Assembly (NCBI RefSeq): GCF_043876815.1
Contig: NZ_JBAWKA010000001.1
Span: forward strand, 62,001 to 126,000
Direction of reading: 5' to 3'
Source: Gaetbulibacter_A sp043876815
Lineage (GTDB): Bacteria > Bacteroidota > Bacteroidia > Flavobacteriales > Flavobacteriaceae
Length of the DNA stretch: 64,000 nucleotides
Positions within the stretch are counted from its first letter, which is position 1, and each line of letters opens with the position of its first letter. Positions 44,180-52,059 of the stretch are shown piece by piece. The translations under genes were made by a program, and so were the position numbers. A model generated the notes under the pieces. It saw nothing but the letters and a program-made list of their open reading frames with translations, was not told the origin of the DNA and did not search any database.

Positions 44180-45541
44180 ATGAAAAATCTTAGCAGATTA
44201 TTGTTAGCTATGTTGCTAGTATTTGTTTACAGCAACGCAAATGCACAAGACGAAAACAATCCCTGGCAAATTACCATTGGTGTAAACGCTGTTGACGCTT
44301 ATCCTAACGGAGACGGTGCTCCTTTTAGTGAAACTATTTTTAATGAATACTTTAATGTAGGAGACCACTGGAATATCTTACCATCAATTTCAACTATTTC
44401 TGTTTCTAAATACATTGGAGACGGATTCTCGTTTGGAGTAGGTGGATCTATCAATAAAATTGATAAATGGGGAGACGCTAGCGTTGACGATTTATCTTAT
44501 TACGGTCTTGACGGTACAATCAAGTACAGTTTAAACAGCTTACTTAATTCAAGCGTTATAGAGCCTTATTTAGGCCTAGGTGGAGGTTACACCTGGATTG
44601 ACGAAATTGGAGCTGGTACTTTAAATGGAACTTTAGGGTTTAACTTCTGGTTCTCTGAAAATATTGGTCTTACTATACAATCATCTTACAAACATTCATT
44701 CGAAGATTATTTAACTACACATTTCCAACATACTGCAGGTCTTTCTATCAAATTTGGTGGAACTGATACAGATGGTGACGGTATCTTCGACAAAGATGAT
44801 GCTTGTCCAGATGTTGCTGGTTTAGAAGCTTTCAACGGATGTCCTGATTCTGACGGTGATGGTATCCAAGATAGCGAAGATGACTGTCCGAACGAAGCTG
44901 GTTTAGCTGAGTTAAACGGATGTCCTGATACTGATGGTGACGGTGTAGCTGATAAAGATGATAACTGCCCAACAGTTGCCGGATTAAAATCTTTAGGAGG
45001 TTGTCCAGATGCTGACGGTGACGGTGTTACTGATGGTGATGATGATTGTCCTAACACTGCTGGTCCAGCCGCAAACAAAGGATGCCCATGGCCAGATACT
45101 GATGGTGATGGTGTATTAGATAAAGATGATAAGTGTCCAGATGTTAAAGGTACTGTAGCTAACGCTGGTTGTCCAGAGGTAACTGAAGAAGTACAAAAAA
45201 CACTTAACCAATACGCTAAAACGATCAACTTCGATAGTGGTAAAGCTTCTATCAAAGCAGAGTCTGCCACAGTATTAAATGATATCGTTAAAATACTTAA
45301 CGAGTACCCAACGGCTAAATTTACTGTTGAAGGGCACACGGATAGTGTAGGTAGCGATGAATTGAATCAAAGATTATCTGATTCTCGTGCAAACGCTGTT
45401 AAAGAGTATTTAGTAGAGAATGGTGTAGATGCCTTCAGATTATCTTCTCTTGGTTATGGTGAAACTAAACCAGTTGATACTAACAATACAAGAGCTGGTA
45501 GAGCTAATAACAGACGAGTTGAGATCAACTTAGTGAAGTAA
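44180..45541 (+). CDS. OmpA-family outer membrane protein with TSP type-3 repeats
   Basis: This protein of about 453 residues has a signal peptide (MKNLSRLLLAMLLVFVYSNANAQ), an N-terminal outer-membrane beta-barrel (about 25-190), five calcium-binding thrombospondin type-3 repeats (DTDGDGIFDKDDACPDVAG and variants) and a C-terminal OmpA peptidoglycan-binding domain (VEGHTDSVGSDELNQRLSDSRA, then NRRVEINL). The frame starts at TTG 44174, but ATG 44180 starts the signal. Codon use looks more biased than in neighbours, in line with high expression. It anchors the outer membrane to the cell wall. Confidence 0.95.
   Translation: MKNLSRLLLAMLLVFVYSNANAQDENNPWQITIGVNAVDAYPNGDGAPFSETIFNEYFNVGDHWNILPSISTISVSKYIGDGFSFGVGGSINKIDKWGDASVDDLSYYGLDGTIKYSLNSLLNSSVIEPYLGLGGGYTWIDEIGAGTLNGTLGFNFWFSENIGLTIQSSYKHSFEDYLTTHFQHTAGLSIKFGGTDTDGDGIFDKDDACPDVAGLEAFNGCPDSDGDGIQDSEDDCPNEAGLAELNGCPDTDGDGVADKDDNCPTVAGLKSLGGCPDADGDGVTDGDDDCPNTAGPAANKGCPWPDTDGDGVLDKDDKCPDVKGTVANAGCPEVTEEVQKTLNQYAKTINFDSGKASIKAESATVLNDIVKILNEYPTAKFTVEGHTDSVGSDELNQRLSDSRANAVKEYLVENGVDAFRLSSLGYGETKPVDTNNTRAGRANNRRVEINLVK
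44765..45177 (+). repeat. Five thrombospondin type-3 repeats within the OmpA-family gene
   Basis: This run of about 27-residue units has the form D-x-DGDG-x-x-D-x-D-D-x-CP...GC. Each has Asp-rich calcium-binding loops and two cysteines. DNA identity between units is moderate, so this is an old protein repeat and not a recent DNA duplication. Confidence 0.85.
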
Positions 45542-45572
45542 TTAGCACAGCATTTTAAATAATAAGTTTTAC

Positions 45573-45610
45573 AAAAAACGCTTCGGTTCTCCGAAGCGTT
45601 TTTTATTTTT
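45573..45610 (+). terminator. Intrinsic terminator after the OmpA-family gene
   Basis: AAAAAACGCTTCGG (45573-45586) pairs perfectly with CCGAAGCGTTTTTT (45591-45604) around TTCT, and a T-rich tail follows. It is one of the strongest terminators in the window. Confidence 0.92.
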
Positions 45611-45679
45611 ATACCACAGGGATCCGATGTTAAAATATTGTGACCTCAGAGTTTAATCGCATACTGTTTTAACCGTTTT

Positions 45680-48442
45680 ATGGGCACTAACACCTTTCTT
45701 TTTGATGTTTTAAAGGATTTACGAGATTCGGGCGTAAACTTATCTAAAACCACTTTTATTTTACCCAGTAAACGGGCCGGTTTATTTTTAAAACACGAGA
45801 TTGCGGCATCAACGTCAGAAACCCTTTTTTCACCGGATATTTTAAGTATTGAAGAATTTGTAGAACAACTTTCGGGCTTACGTACCAAATCAAATACCAC
45901 GCTACTTTTCGAGTTCTATTCCGTCTATGAATCGCTTACAGATAAAGCGCATTTAGATAGTTTTGAGGCATTTTCAAAATGGGGACAAATTTTGTTGCAG
46001 GACTTTAATGAAATTGACCGCTATGTTATACCTCAGGAACAAATATTTGGTTATTTAAGTGCTATTCAAGATCTCAAACACTGGTCGGTAGATCCTAATA
46101 AAACCGATTTTGTAAAGAACTATTTAGCCTTTTGGAATAAGCTTCACACGTATTATAAGATGTATACGAAAACTTTAAAGGAGAAAAGTATCGGATATCA
46201 AGGGCTCATATACCGGGAGGCTTTAAATCAATTGAAAACATATCAAAAAACACATTCTGATGAGTACCATGTATTTTTAGGATTTAATGCTCTAAATACT
46301 GCCGAACAAGACATCATACAAGGTTTATTGGAGGAGAATATGGCCCGGATCTATTGGGATCTCGATGCCACTTTTTTGGAACATCCTAATCATGATGCCG
46401 CCTTATTCATTAAAGGATATAAAACAAAATGGCCTTATTTTCGAAACCATCCTTTTCAGTGGGTCAATAAGCACTATACTTCCAAAAAGAATATTAATGT
46501 ATACGGCATTCCAAAAAATATTGGACAGGCCAAACAGATTGGGGCATTGTTAGAGAAGCTTCAATCTGAAAACCCAAAACTTGAAAACACGGCGGTTGTA
46601 CTTGGGGATGAAAATTTACTGATTCCGGTATTAAATTCATTACCTGAAAATCTGCACGCCTTAAATATAACGATGGGTTTTCCTTTGAAGACCATTCCGC
46701 TAGCTCAGGTATTTGAACTGTTATTCAAGATCCATAAACAACCATCTGAGAGATTTTATTATCAAGATGTTCATGCCATTTTATCACATCAATTTGTAAG
46801 GCCTTTAATGGTGATCAACGAAGTCGATTATGCTTCCAGAATCATCGAAACTATTCACAGTAGTAATATGACCTATCTTTCCTCAGGTCGATTAAAGGGC
46901 ATAGCTCAGGAAGCTGGTCCGCTGATTACTATCTTATTTTCAGGGTGGCAAAATTCGGTGCTGACGGCTTTAGAAAAATGTTTTGAACTGATTCAGTTGA
47001 TTAAAAACCACCTAGATCAGCAAAAAGACCAGGCCTTGTTATCACTGGAGTATTTATACCGATTCAACACCTTATTCAATGAATTATCTTTACTCAACAA
47101 GAACTTTAATTATATTAAGGATGTCAAGACGCTTCATAGTGTCTATAAGGAATTGTTAAGTAGCGAAACGCTGGATTTTCAAGGGGAGCCTCTCGAAGGT
47201 TTACAAATAATGGGTATGTTGGAATCTCGAGTTCTGGATTTTGATACGGTGATCATTGCCTCGGTTAATGAGGGTGTTTTGCCCTCAGGTAAGAGCAATA
47301 ACTCATTTATTCCCTTTGATGTAAAATTGGAAAATAAACTACCTACATTTAAAGAAAAGGATGCCGTTTATACTTACCATTTTTATCATTTGTTACAACG
47401 CGCCAAGAATATTCATATTCTTTATAATACGGAAGCTGATGTTCTTACAGGTGGTGAAAAAAGTCGGTTTATTACGCAATTGGAACTTGATAAGACCCAT
47501 CAGATAACCCAACAAATTATCGTTCCACCAGTGCCTGTAACTAAACCGGAATTAAATGAAGTTTTAAAAACGGCAGCAGTTTTGGATGTTTTACAAAAAG
47601 TTGGAGAACGTGGGTTTTCACCATCTTCCCTAACCAATTATATTCGAAACCCTATTGATTTTTATTACCAGAAAGTGCTTCATATAAATGAGTTTGATGC
47701 GGTTGAAGAGCATATAGCGGCTAATACTTTGGGGACTGTAGTTCACAATACGCTAGAAGATTTTTATGAACCATTGAAAGGATCTTTTTTAACGGTAGAA
47801 ATTCTTAAAAATTTAAAATCGAAAATTGAAGAACGCGTGGTATTTCATTTTAATACCATCTATAAGGAGGGAGATATTTCCAGAGGGAAAAACCTCATTA
47901 TTTTTGAGATCGCTAAGCGCTATGTTTCCAATTTTTTAAATGCTGAGATACAGGACTTAAAAGCAGGTAACAGTATACAAATAATAGATGTTGAAGCCGA
48001 GGCCTGCTGTCTGCTAAAAAATCTGGATATGCCCTTTCAAGTAAAACTGAAAGGCAAAGTAGATCGCATCGATAAGTATAATGGGCAGACCCGCATTATT
48101 GATTATAAAACCGGAGCGGTGTCTCAAAATCAGGTTGAGGTGGTTAATTGGGATGAGGTGACTTCGGATTATAAAAAGTACAGTAAAAGTTTTCAGGTGC
48201 TGTGTTATGCCCTCATGCTAGCTGAAGCGGAGGCTATTGAATTGCCGGTAGAAGCAGGAATCATCTCTTTCAAGAACCTGAGTTCAGGATTATTGAAATT
48301 TTCAAAAAAGGGGAGTACCCGTAGCCAACAAAAGGATAGTTTGATCACTTCCGAAACGCTTTCCGATTTTGCTGAAGTGCTGAAACAACTTATTTTAGAG
48401 ATTTATAATCCGGATATGCCATTCTTTGAAAAAGAAGTTTAG
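45680..48442 (+). CDS. PD-(D/E)XK nuclease protein, AddB-like
   Basis: This 920-residue protein has an inactive helicase-like N-terminal part (TFILPSKRAGLFLKHEI, ILSIEEFVEQLSGL, LQIMGMLESRVLDFDTVII with SVNEGVLPSGKSNNSFIP). A C-terminal nuclease domain follows (FSPSSLTNYIRNPIDFYYQ, LGTVVHNTLEDFYEP, GKVDRIDKYNGQTRIIDYKTG). This is the AddB arrangement and pairs with the AddA-like protein at 39702. The iron-sulfur cysteine expected before PFxYF in AddB is replaced (RNPIDFYY), so it probably lacks the Fe-S cluster. It abuts the next gene with no gap. Confidence 0.85.
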   Translation: MGTNTFLFDVLKDLRDSGVNLSKTTFILPSKRAGLFLKHEIAASTSETLFSPDILSIEEFVEQLSGLRTKSNTTLLFEFYSVYESLTDKAHLDSFEAFSKWGQILLQDFNEIDRYVIPQEQIFGYLSAIQDLKHWSVDPNKTDFVKNYLAFWNKLHTYYKMYTKTLKEKSIGYQGLIYREALNQLKTYQKTHSDEYHVFLGFNALNTAEQDIIQGLLEENMARIYWDLDATFLEHPNHDAALFIKGYKTKWPYFRNHPFQWVNKHYTSKKNINVYGIPKNIGQAKQIGALLEKLQSENPKLENTAVVLGDENLLIPVLNSLPENLHALNITMGFPLKTIPLAQVFELLFKIHKQPSERFYYQDVHAILSHQFVRPLMVINEVDYASRIIETIHSSNMTYLSSGRLKGIAQEAGPLITILFSGWQNSVLTALEKCFELIQLIKNHLDQQKDQALLSLEYLYRFNTLFNELSLLNKNFNYIKDVKTLHSVYKELLSSETLDFQGEPLEGLQIMGMLESRVLDFDTVIIASVNEGVLPSGKSNNSFIPFDVKLENKLPTFKEKDAVYTYHFYHLLQRAKNIHILYNTEADVLTGGEKSRFITQLELDKTHQITQQIIVPPVPVTKPELNEVLKTAAVLDVLQKVGERGFSPSSLTNYIRNPIDFYYQKVLHINEFDAVEEHIAANTLGTVVHNTLEDFYEPLKGSFLTVEILKNLKSKIEERVVFHFNTIYKEGDISRGKNLIIFEIAKRYVSNFLNAEIQDLKAGNSIQIIDVEAEACCLLKNLDMPFQVKLKGKVDRIDKYNGQTRIIDYKTGAVSQNQVEVVNWDEVTSDYKKYSKSFQVLCYALMLAEAEAIELPVEAGIISFKNLSSGLLKFSKKGSTRSQQKDSLITSETLSDFAEVLKQLILEIYNPDMPFFEKEV

Positions 48443-49294
48443 ATGATTTTAAAAAACAACTATATAATAAATGGTAGGCACAACAAGCCCATTGTTATAG
48501 ATGCGACTGCTCCAGCATTAGAGTTAGATCTGCCGGTTATTATTTTTTGTCATGGCTATAAAGGGTTTAAAGATTGGGGCGCCTGGAATCTGATGGCCGA
48601 AGCATTTGCGAATGCCGGATTCTTTTTCCTGAAATTTAATTTTTCACATAATGGTGGTACGGTGCGTCAGCCCATAGATTTTCCGGATCTGGAGGCCTTT
48701 GCTGAAAATAACTATAGCAAAGAACTGGATGATTTGGAAACCGTGATCGACTGGTTGTTTGAAACTAACCTGGAATCTCGAGTTGATCTAAATAATATAA
48801 CCTTGATGGGGCACAGCAGGGGTGGTGGTATCGTGGTGATTAAAGCTGAAGAAGATCCACGCATTAAACAGGTTATCAGTCTAGCTAGTGTTTCTGATTA
48901 CGCCAAACGCATGGCGGCTAACAGTGATCTAGTGCAATGGAAAAAATCAGGGGTGAAATATGTTTTGAATGGTAGAACGAAACAACAAATGCCACATAAT
49001 TATCAATTTTATGAAGATTTTAAGGCGCATGAAGAGCGCTTAAATATTAAGCTTGCGGTGTCGCAATTGAAAATACCACATTTAATTATCCATGGTGATC
49101 AGGATACGAGTGTTTCAATAGAAGAATCCGAACATATTCATAACTGGAATCCGGATAGTAGCTTCAAAATTATTCATGGCGCAGACCATGTTTTTAACAC
49201 TAAGCATCCTTGGGAAAAGAAAATGCTTTCACCAGAACTGAACGAGGTAGTTGTATTTATTATCAATTTTTTAAAAGGGGATATTGAAGACTAA
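48443..49294 (+). CDS. Alpha/beta hydrolase (serine esterase/peptidase-like)
   Basis: This 283-residue alpha/beta hydrolase has the oxyanion-hole segment IIFCHGYKGFKDWGAWN, the nucleophile elbow LMGHSRGGGIV, an acidic residue in IHGDQDTSVSIEES and the catalytic histidine in GADHVFNTKHPW, so the triad is complete. There is no signal peptide. The natural substrate is unknown. The ATG follows the AddB-like stop immediately, so it is co-transcribed. Confidence 0.88.
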   Translation: MILKNNYIINGRHNKPIVIDATAPALELDLPVIIFCHGYKGFKDWGAWNLMAEAFANAGFFFLKFNFSHNGGTVRQPIDFPDLEAFAENNYSKELDDLETVIDWLFETNLESRVDLNNITLMGHSRGGGIVVIKAEEDPRIKQVISLASVSDYAKRMAANSDLVQWKKSGVKYVLNGRTKQQMPHNYQFYEDFKAHEERLNIKLAVSQLKIPHLIIHGDQDTSVSIEESEHIHNWNPDSSFKIIHGADHVFNTKHPWEKKMLSPELNEVVVFIINFLKGDIED

Positions 49295-49349
49295 ACAGGT
49301 TATTTTCTTTAATTTGAAAGAAAAATTAGAAATAATTAAATGTATTTTT

Positions 49350-49357
49350 TACATTTG
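49350..49357 (+). promoter_or_regulatory. -7 promoter box of the NrtR-type regulator gene
   Basis: TACATTTG is a full TAnnTTTG match, 25 nt before the start codon. No well-placed TTTG is found at -33. Confidence 0.45.
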
Positions 49358-49381
49358 ATAACAAGGGTATAAACACTTTAA

Positions 49382-50101
49382 ATGACCAAACCAATACATC
49401 ATCATAAAGATTATTACGCACCGGAAGAAAAGCTGTATGTCGCAACCGATTGTATTATTTTTGGGTTTGATGAAGGTGTTTTAAAACTTTTGGTATTCAA
49501 ACGTCGGGTTGAACCTTTAAAGGGCACTATATCTCTTATCGGTAGCTTTGTTCATCCTGTTGAAAGTGCAGGAGAAGCGGCAAAACGTGTTTTGAGAGAA
49601 ATTACGGGTTTGGAGGACATTTTTATGGAGGAGTTAAAGAGCTACTCGGCTGTAGAACGCGACCCCGGTGCCCGTTGTATCTCCATTGCGTTTTATGCGT
49701 TAATACGCATTGAAGAATCGAATAAATCTTTAGTAGCAAATCATGGTGCCATTTGGTTAGAATTAGATACGTTACCAAAATTAGTTCTGGATCATGGTCA
49801 AATGGTAAAAGATGCTTTGGATCGCCTACGCGAAAAAGCGAAGTTCTATCCAATTGGGGTGGAATTACTCTCTAAAAAATTTACCATACCACAACTTCAA
49901 AAACTTTACGAGGCTATTTACCAAAAGAAAATGGATACGCGTAATTTCAGAAAAAAACTCCTGTCTTTAAACCTCCTGATCCCTTTAGACGAAAAAGATA
50001 TGTCCGGCTCAAAGAAGGGTGCTTTTCTTTATAAATTCAACTATAATAAGTATAAAAAGTTGGAAACAAAAGGCTTTAATTTTTCCCTTTTCAAGACCTA
50101 A
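49382..50101 (+). CDS. NrtR/AraR-type regulator: degenerate Nudix plus winged helix
   Basis: This 239-residue protein has an N-terminal Nudix-fold domain (YVATDCIIFGFDEGVLKLLVFKRR) with a broken Nudix box: SAGEAAKRVLREITGLED has RE but lacks the following Glu-Glu pair needed for metal-dependent hydrolysis. The C-terminal 80 residues (FTIPQLQKLYEAIYQKKMDTRNFRKKLL) are the winged-helix DNA-binding domain of the NrtR family. In Bacteroidota, relatives regulate sugar or NAD metabolism by binding a sugar or ADP-ribose ligand. No obvious target operon lies beside it. Confidence 0.88.
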   Translation: MTKPIHHHKDYYAPEEKLYVATDCIIFGFDEGVLKLLVFKRRVEPLKGTISLIGSFVHPVESAGEAAKRVLREITGLEDIFMEELKSYSAVERDPGARCISIAFYALIRIEESNKSLVANHGAIWLELDTLPKLVLDHGQMVKDALDRLREKAKFYPIGVELLSKKFTIPQLQKLYEAIYQKKMDTRNFRKKLLSLNLLIPLDEKDMSGSKKGAFLYKFNYNKYKKLETKGFNFSLFKT

Positions 50102-50110
50102 AAAACCAAA

Positions 50111-50139
50111 AAAGACCTCCAATCTCTTGGAAGTCTTTC
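50111..50139 (-). terminator. Terminator downstream of tRNA-Ala
   Basis: On the minus strand AAGACTTCCAA pairs with TTGGAGGTCTT (one T-G pair) around GAGA and is followed by a T run. It is 7 nt beyond the tRNA CCA end and can also stop the convergent regulator gene. Confidence 0.82.
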
Positions 50140-50145
50140 TATACT

Positions 50146-50222
50146 TGGTGGAGAAGATCGGGCTCGAACCGACGACCTCTTGACTGCCAGTCAAGCGCTC
50201 TAGCCAACTGAGCTACATCCCC
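50146..50222 (-). tRNA. tRNA-Ala (anticodon GGC)
   Basis: The minus-strand sequence starts GGGGATGTAGCTCAGTTGG and has the anticodon stem CTTGA/TCAAG around loop CTGGCAG, giving anticodon GGC. The T arm GTCGG-TTCGAGC-CCGAT follows, and the 3' end is CTTCTCC-A with an encoded CCA. The acceptor stem carries the G3-U70 pair, the main alanine identity element. One T-T mismatch occurs at the sixth acceptor pair. Confidence 0.96.
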
Positions 50223-50585
50223 ATGGTTGCTATTTTGAGCAAAGCAGTGCAAATGTATACATTTAATTGCAAAAATACACCACTAAAATCTATCGGCAGG
50301 AAAATTTATTTTGGTTTTAAAAAAACAAGATGGAGGTATTAGAATCTGTAATGTAATGGAAGAAATTAAGCCATTATACCACAGTTAAAGAAATCGAATC
50401 TTTTTGATTAAAACCCATGAAGTGCCTATTCTTGATGTAACAAATCTAATAATAGAGCGTCAAACAACTGGAAGTTTTGGAAGTTAGTTTGGGGTATTAA
50501 TTTCGTTTTATTTACTCGGGAAGTCTCCTAAAGTTAGCTCTAAAAATTTTTACTATATTCGAATCATAAAATGATATAATACATT
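50223..50585. other. Intergenic region upstream of tRNA-Ala and a membrane protein gene
   Basis: This 363-bp AT-rich stretch lies between divergent genes. On the minus strand TACATTTG (50257-50250) and TATTTTTG (50277-50270) are both full -7 matches for the tRNA. For the plus-strand gene only a near match (TATATTCG, about 50556) is visible. I see no open frame or repeat. Confidence 0.5.
50250..50257 (-). promoter_or_regulatory. -7 promoter box of tRNA-Ala
   Basis: TACATTTG on the minus strand fully matches TAnnTTTG and lies 28 nt before the mature tRNA 5' end, a normal distance for a short leader trimmed by RNase P. Confidence 0.5.
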
Positions 50586-51611
50586 ATGAGTAAGGTATTA
50601 AGCTACCAGAAAAATATATTCATATTTGGGATTCCTGTCCTTATTTTTTCACTGATGGTCTTGATTGCCAAGTCCTCGTGGTTTCCGATGAATCCCGATC
50701 ATTTGGCCTTGGGTATTACTGCCGATCTGTTAATTACAACCCCATTTATTTATTTTTTGTTAGTACGAAAATCTGAGATACCTAAATTGTCGGTTGTTCC
50801 GGTTCTCGGTCTTGGGATACTTTTGTGTACTTTAATTTTACCGACTGAAAACCAAAATTATTTGAACCTTTTTAAATTATGGGTACTTCCTGTAGTTGAG
50901 GGGACTATTTTGTTTTATATTCTTTACCAACTCAGAAAAGCAATCAAACTATATCGGCAAAAACGAGAGCTATCATTTGATTTTTTTACGGTACTAAAAA
51001 ATACCTGCTCGGAGATTCTTCCTAAACATGTCGCTAATTTATTTGCAACAGAAATTGCGGTATTTTATTATGGTTTTTTCTCTTGGAAAAAAAGAGTATT
51101 AAAACCTCATGAATTTTCCTATCACAAAGAGAGCGGTAGTATTACCTTGCTTGTGGCCATTATTTTTATAGCCACCATCGAAACCTTTGTATTCCACATG
51201 CTATTAGCAAAATGGAGCGATCTTTTGGCTTGGATCGTCACGATTTTAAGTATTTATTGTGGCCTTCAACTTTTTGGGTTTTTAAAGTCAATGTTTTACA
51301 GACCGCTATCAATTGAGGACAATAAACTATTACTCCGTTATGGTATTATGGGCGAATCAGTGATTGATCTCAAAAATATTGATAGTATCGAAATTAGTTC
51401 AAAAGATATCGAGCCAAATACCGAAACTAAAAAATTATCTTTTTTAGGGTCTTTAGAAAGTCATAATGTTATTATTCATTTAAAAGAAGAAAACGAATTA
51501 TTCGGACTTTATGGTTTCAAAAAAAAGTATAAAAACTTAGCATTGTTCGTAGATAATAAAGCAGTTTTCGCTAATGAACTTAATGAGGTTTTGGGAGTTC
51601 CTAAAACATAG
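50586..51611 (+). CDS. Multi-pass membrane protein of unknown function
   Basis: In this 341-residue protein about four hydrophobic segments fill the first 120 residues (NIFIFGIPVLIFSLMVLIA; LALGITADLLITTPFIYFLLV; LSVVPVLGLGILLCTLIL; LWVLPVVEGTILFYILYQL). Two more follow at about 190-240. The last 90 residues form a soluble beta-rich part (LLLRYGIMGESVIDLKNIDSIEIS) resembling a bacterial PH-like domain. It stands alone. I do not recognise a named family, and the membrane topology is the only firm statement. Confidence 0.75.
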   Translation: MSKVLSYQKNIFIFGIPVLIFSLMVLIAKSSWFPMNPDHLALGITADLLITTPFIYFLLVRKSEIPKLSVVPVLGLGILLCTLILPTENQNYLNLFKLWVLPVVEGTILFYILYQLRKAIKLYRQKRELSFDFFTVLKNTCSEILPKHVANLFATEIAVFYYGFFSWKKRVLKPHEFSYHKESGSITLLVAIIFIATIETFVFHMLLAKWSDLLAWIVTILSIYCGLQLFGFLKSMFYRPLSIEDNKLLLRYGIMGESVIDLKNIDSIEISSKDIEPNTETKKLSFLGSLESHNVIIHLKEENELFGLYGFKKKYKNLALFVDNKAVFANELNEVLGVPKT

Positions 51612-52059
51612 TAACCTATTTGTAATTATTATCAGTTTCCAAGGACTTAATAACATCTTAAATTTTTAAAAATTTACTTCACCAGCACAATCAAGGTGTT
51701 TAACCTTTCCTTCATTACAGATTTTAAAACCTTTTATTGGTTGATGTTTTATTTCTTATAAATAAGGTTACTACAAAAGCTAAAAATCATTTATGTTAAT
51801 GATTTGTTAATTTAATTTTTGATACCACCTAAATATTTTGAGGCAATAGTTTATATTTGATAAAAAAATTACGCTTAAAACCATCACCTAACTTTTCAAA
51901 GAGCAATAAAGTTAACTTAAGTGAATTCAAATTATTCATAAGTTAGTTCAAGTGATACTCAAGAGAAACTGTTGTTAAACATATTGGTTATGTATTTGCT
52001 TCTTATTCATAAGGTAATATTTAAACTATATCACAATTGAAAAGGAAAATAGAAAGACT
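51612..52059. other. Long intergenic region before the histidine kinase gene
   Basis: This 448-bp AT-rich non-coding DNA contains an imperfect direct repeat (51909-51962, listed separately). A full -7 match TATATTTG lies at 51852-51859, but the nearest TTG is only 11 nt upstream of it. I see no small gene or terminator. Confidence 0.5.
51909..51962 (+). repeat. Imperfect direct repeat upstream of the histidine kinase gene
   Basis: AAGTTAACTTAAGTGAATTCAA (two joined half sites, 51909-51930) is echoed by AAGTTAGTTCAAGTGA followed by TACTCAA (51940-51962). The shared pattern is AAGTTA-N4-AAGTGA with a 31-bp period, about three helical turns, as expected for tandem regulator sites. Confidence 0.4.

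Noticed and set aside
44765..45177. Regular repeats that could suggest a CRISPR-like array
   Set aside because: They are coding, in frame, with diverged DNA and calcium-binding motifs. There are no spacers or cas genes.
44707..45339. A 210-residue minus-strand open frame opposite the TSP3 repeats
   Set aside because: Its Ser/Pro-rich repeats mirror the Asp/Gly-rich codons of the OmpA-family gene on the other strand. It has no independent domain or start signal.
51838..51859. TTG plus TATATTTG as a promoter for the histidine kinase
   Set aside because: The spacing of 11 nt is far from the usual 17-20, and it lies about 200 nt from the start codon. It was kept only as a note.
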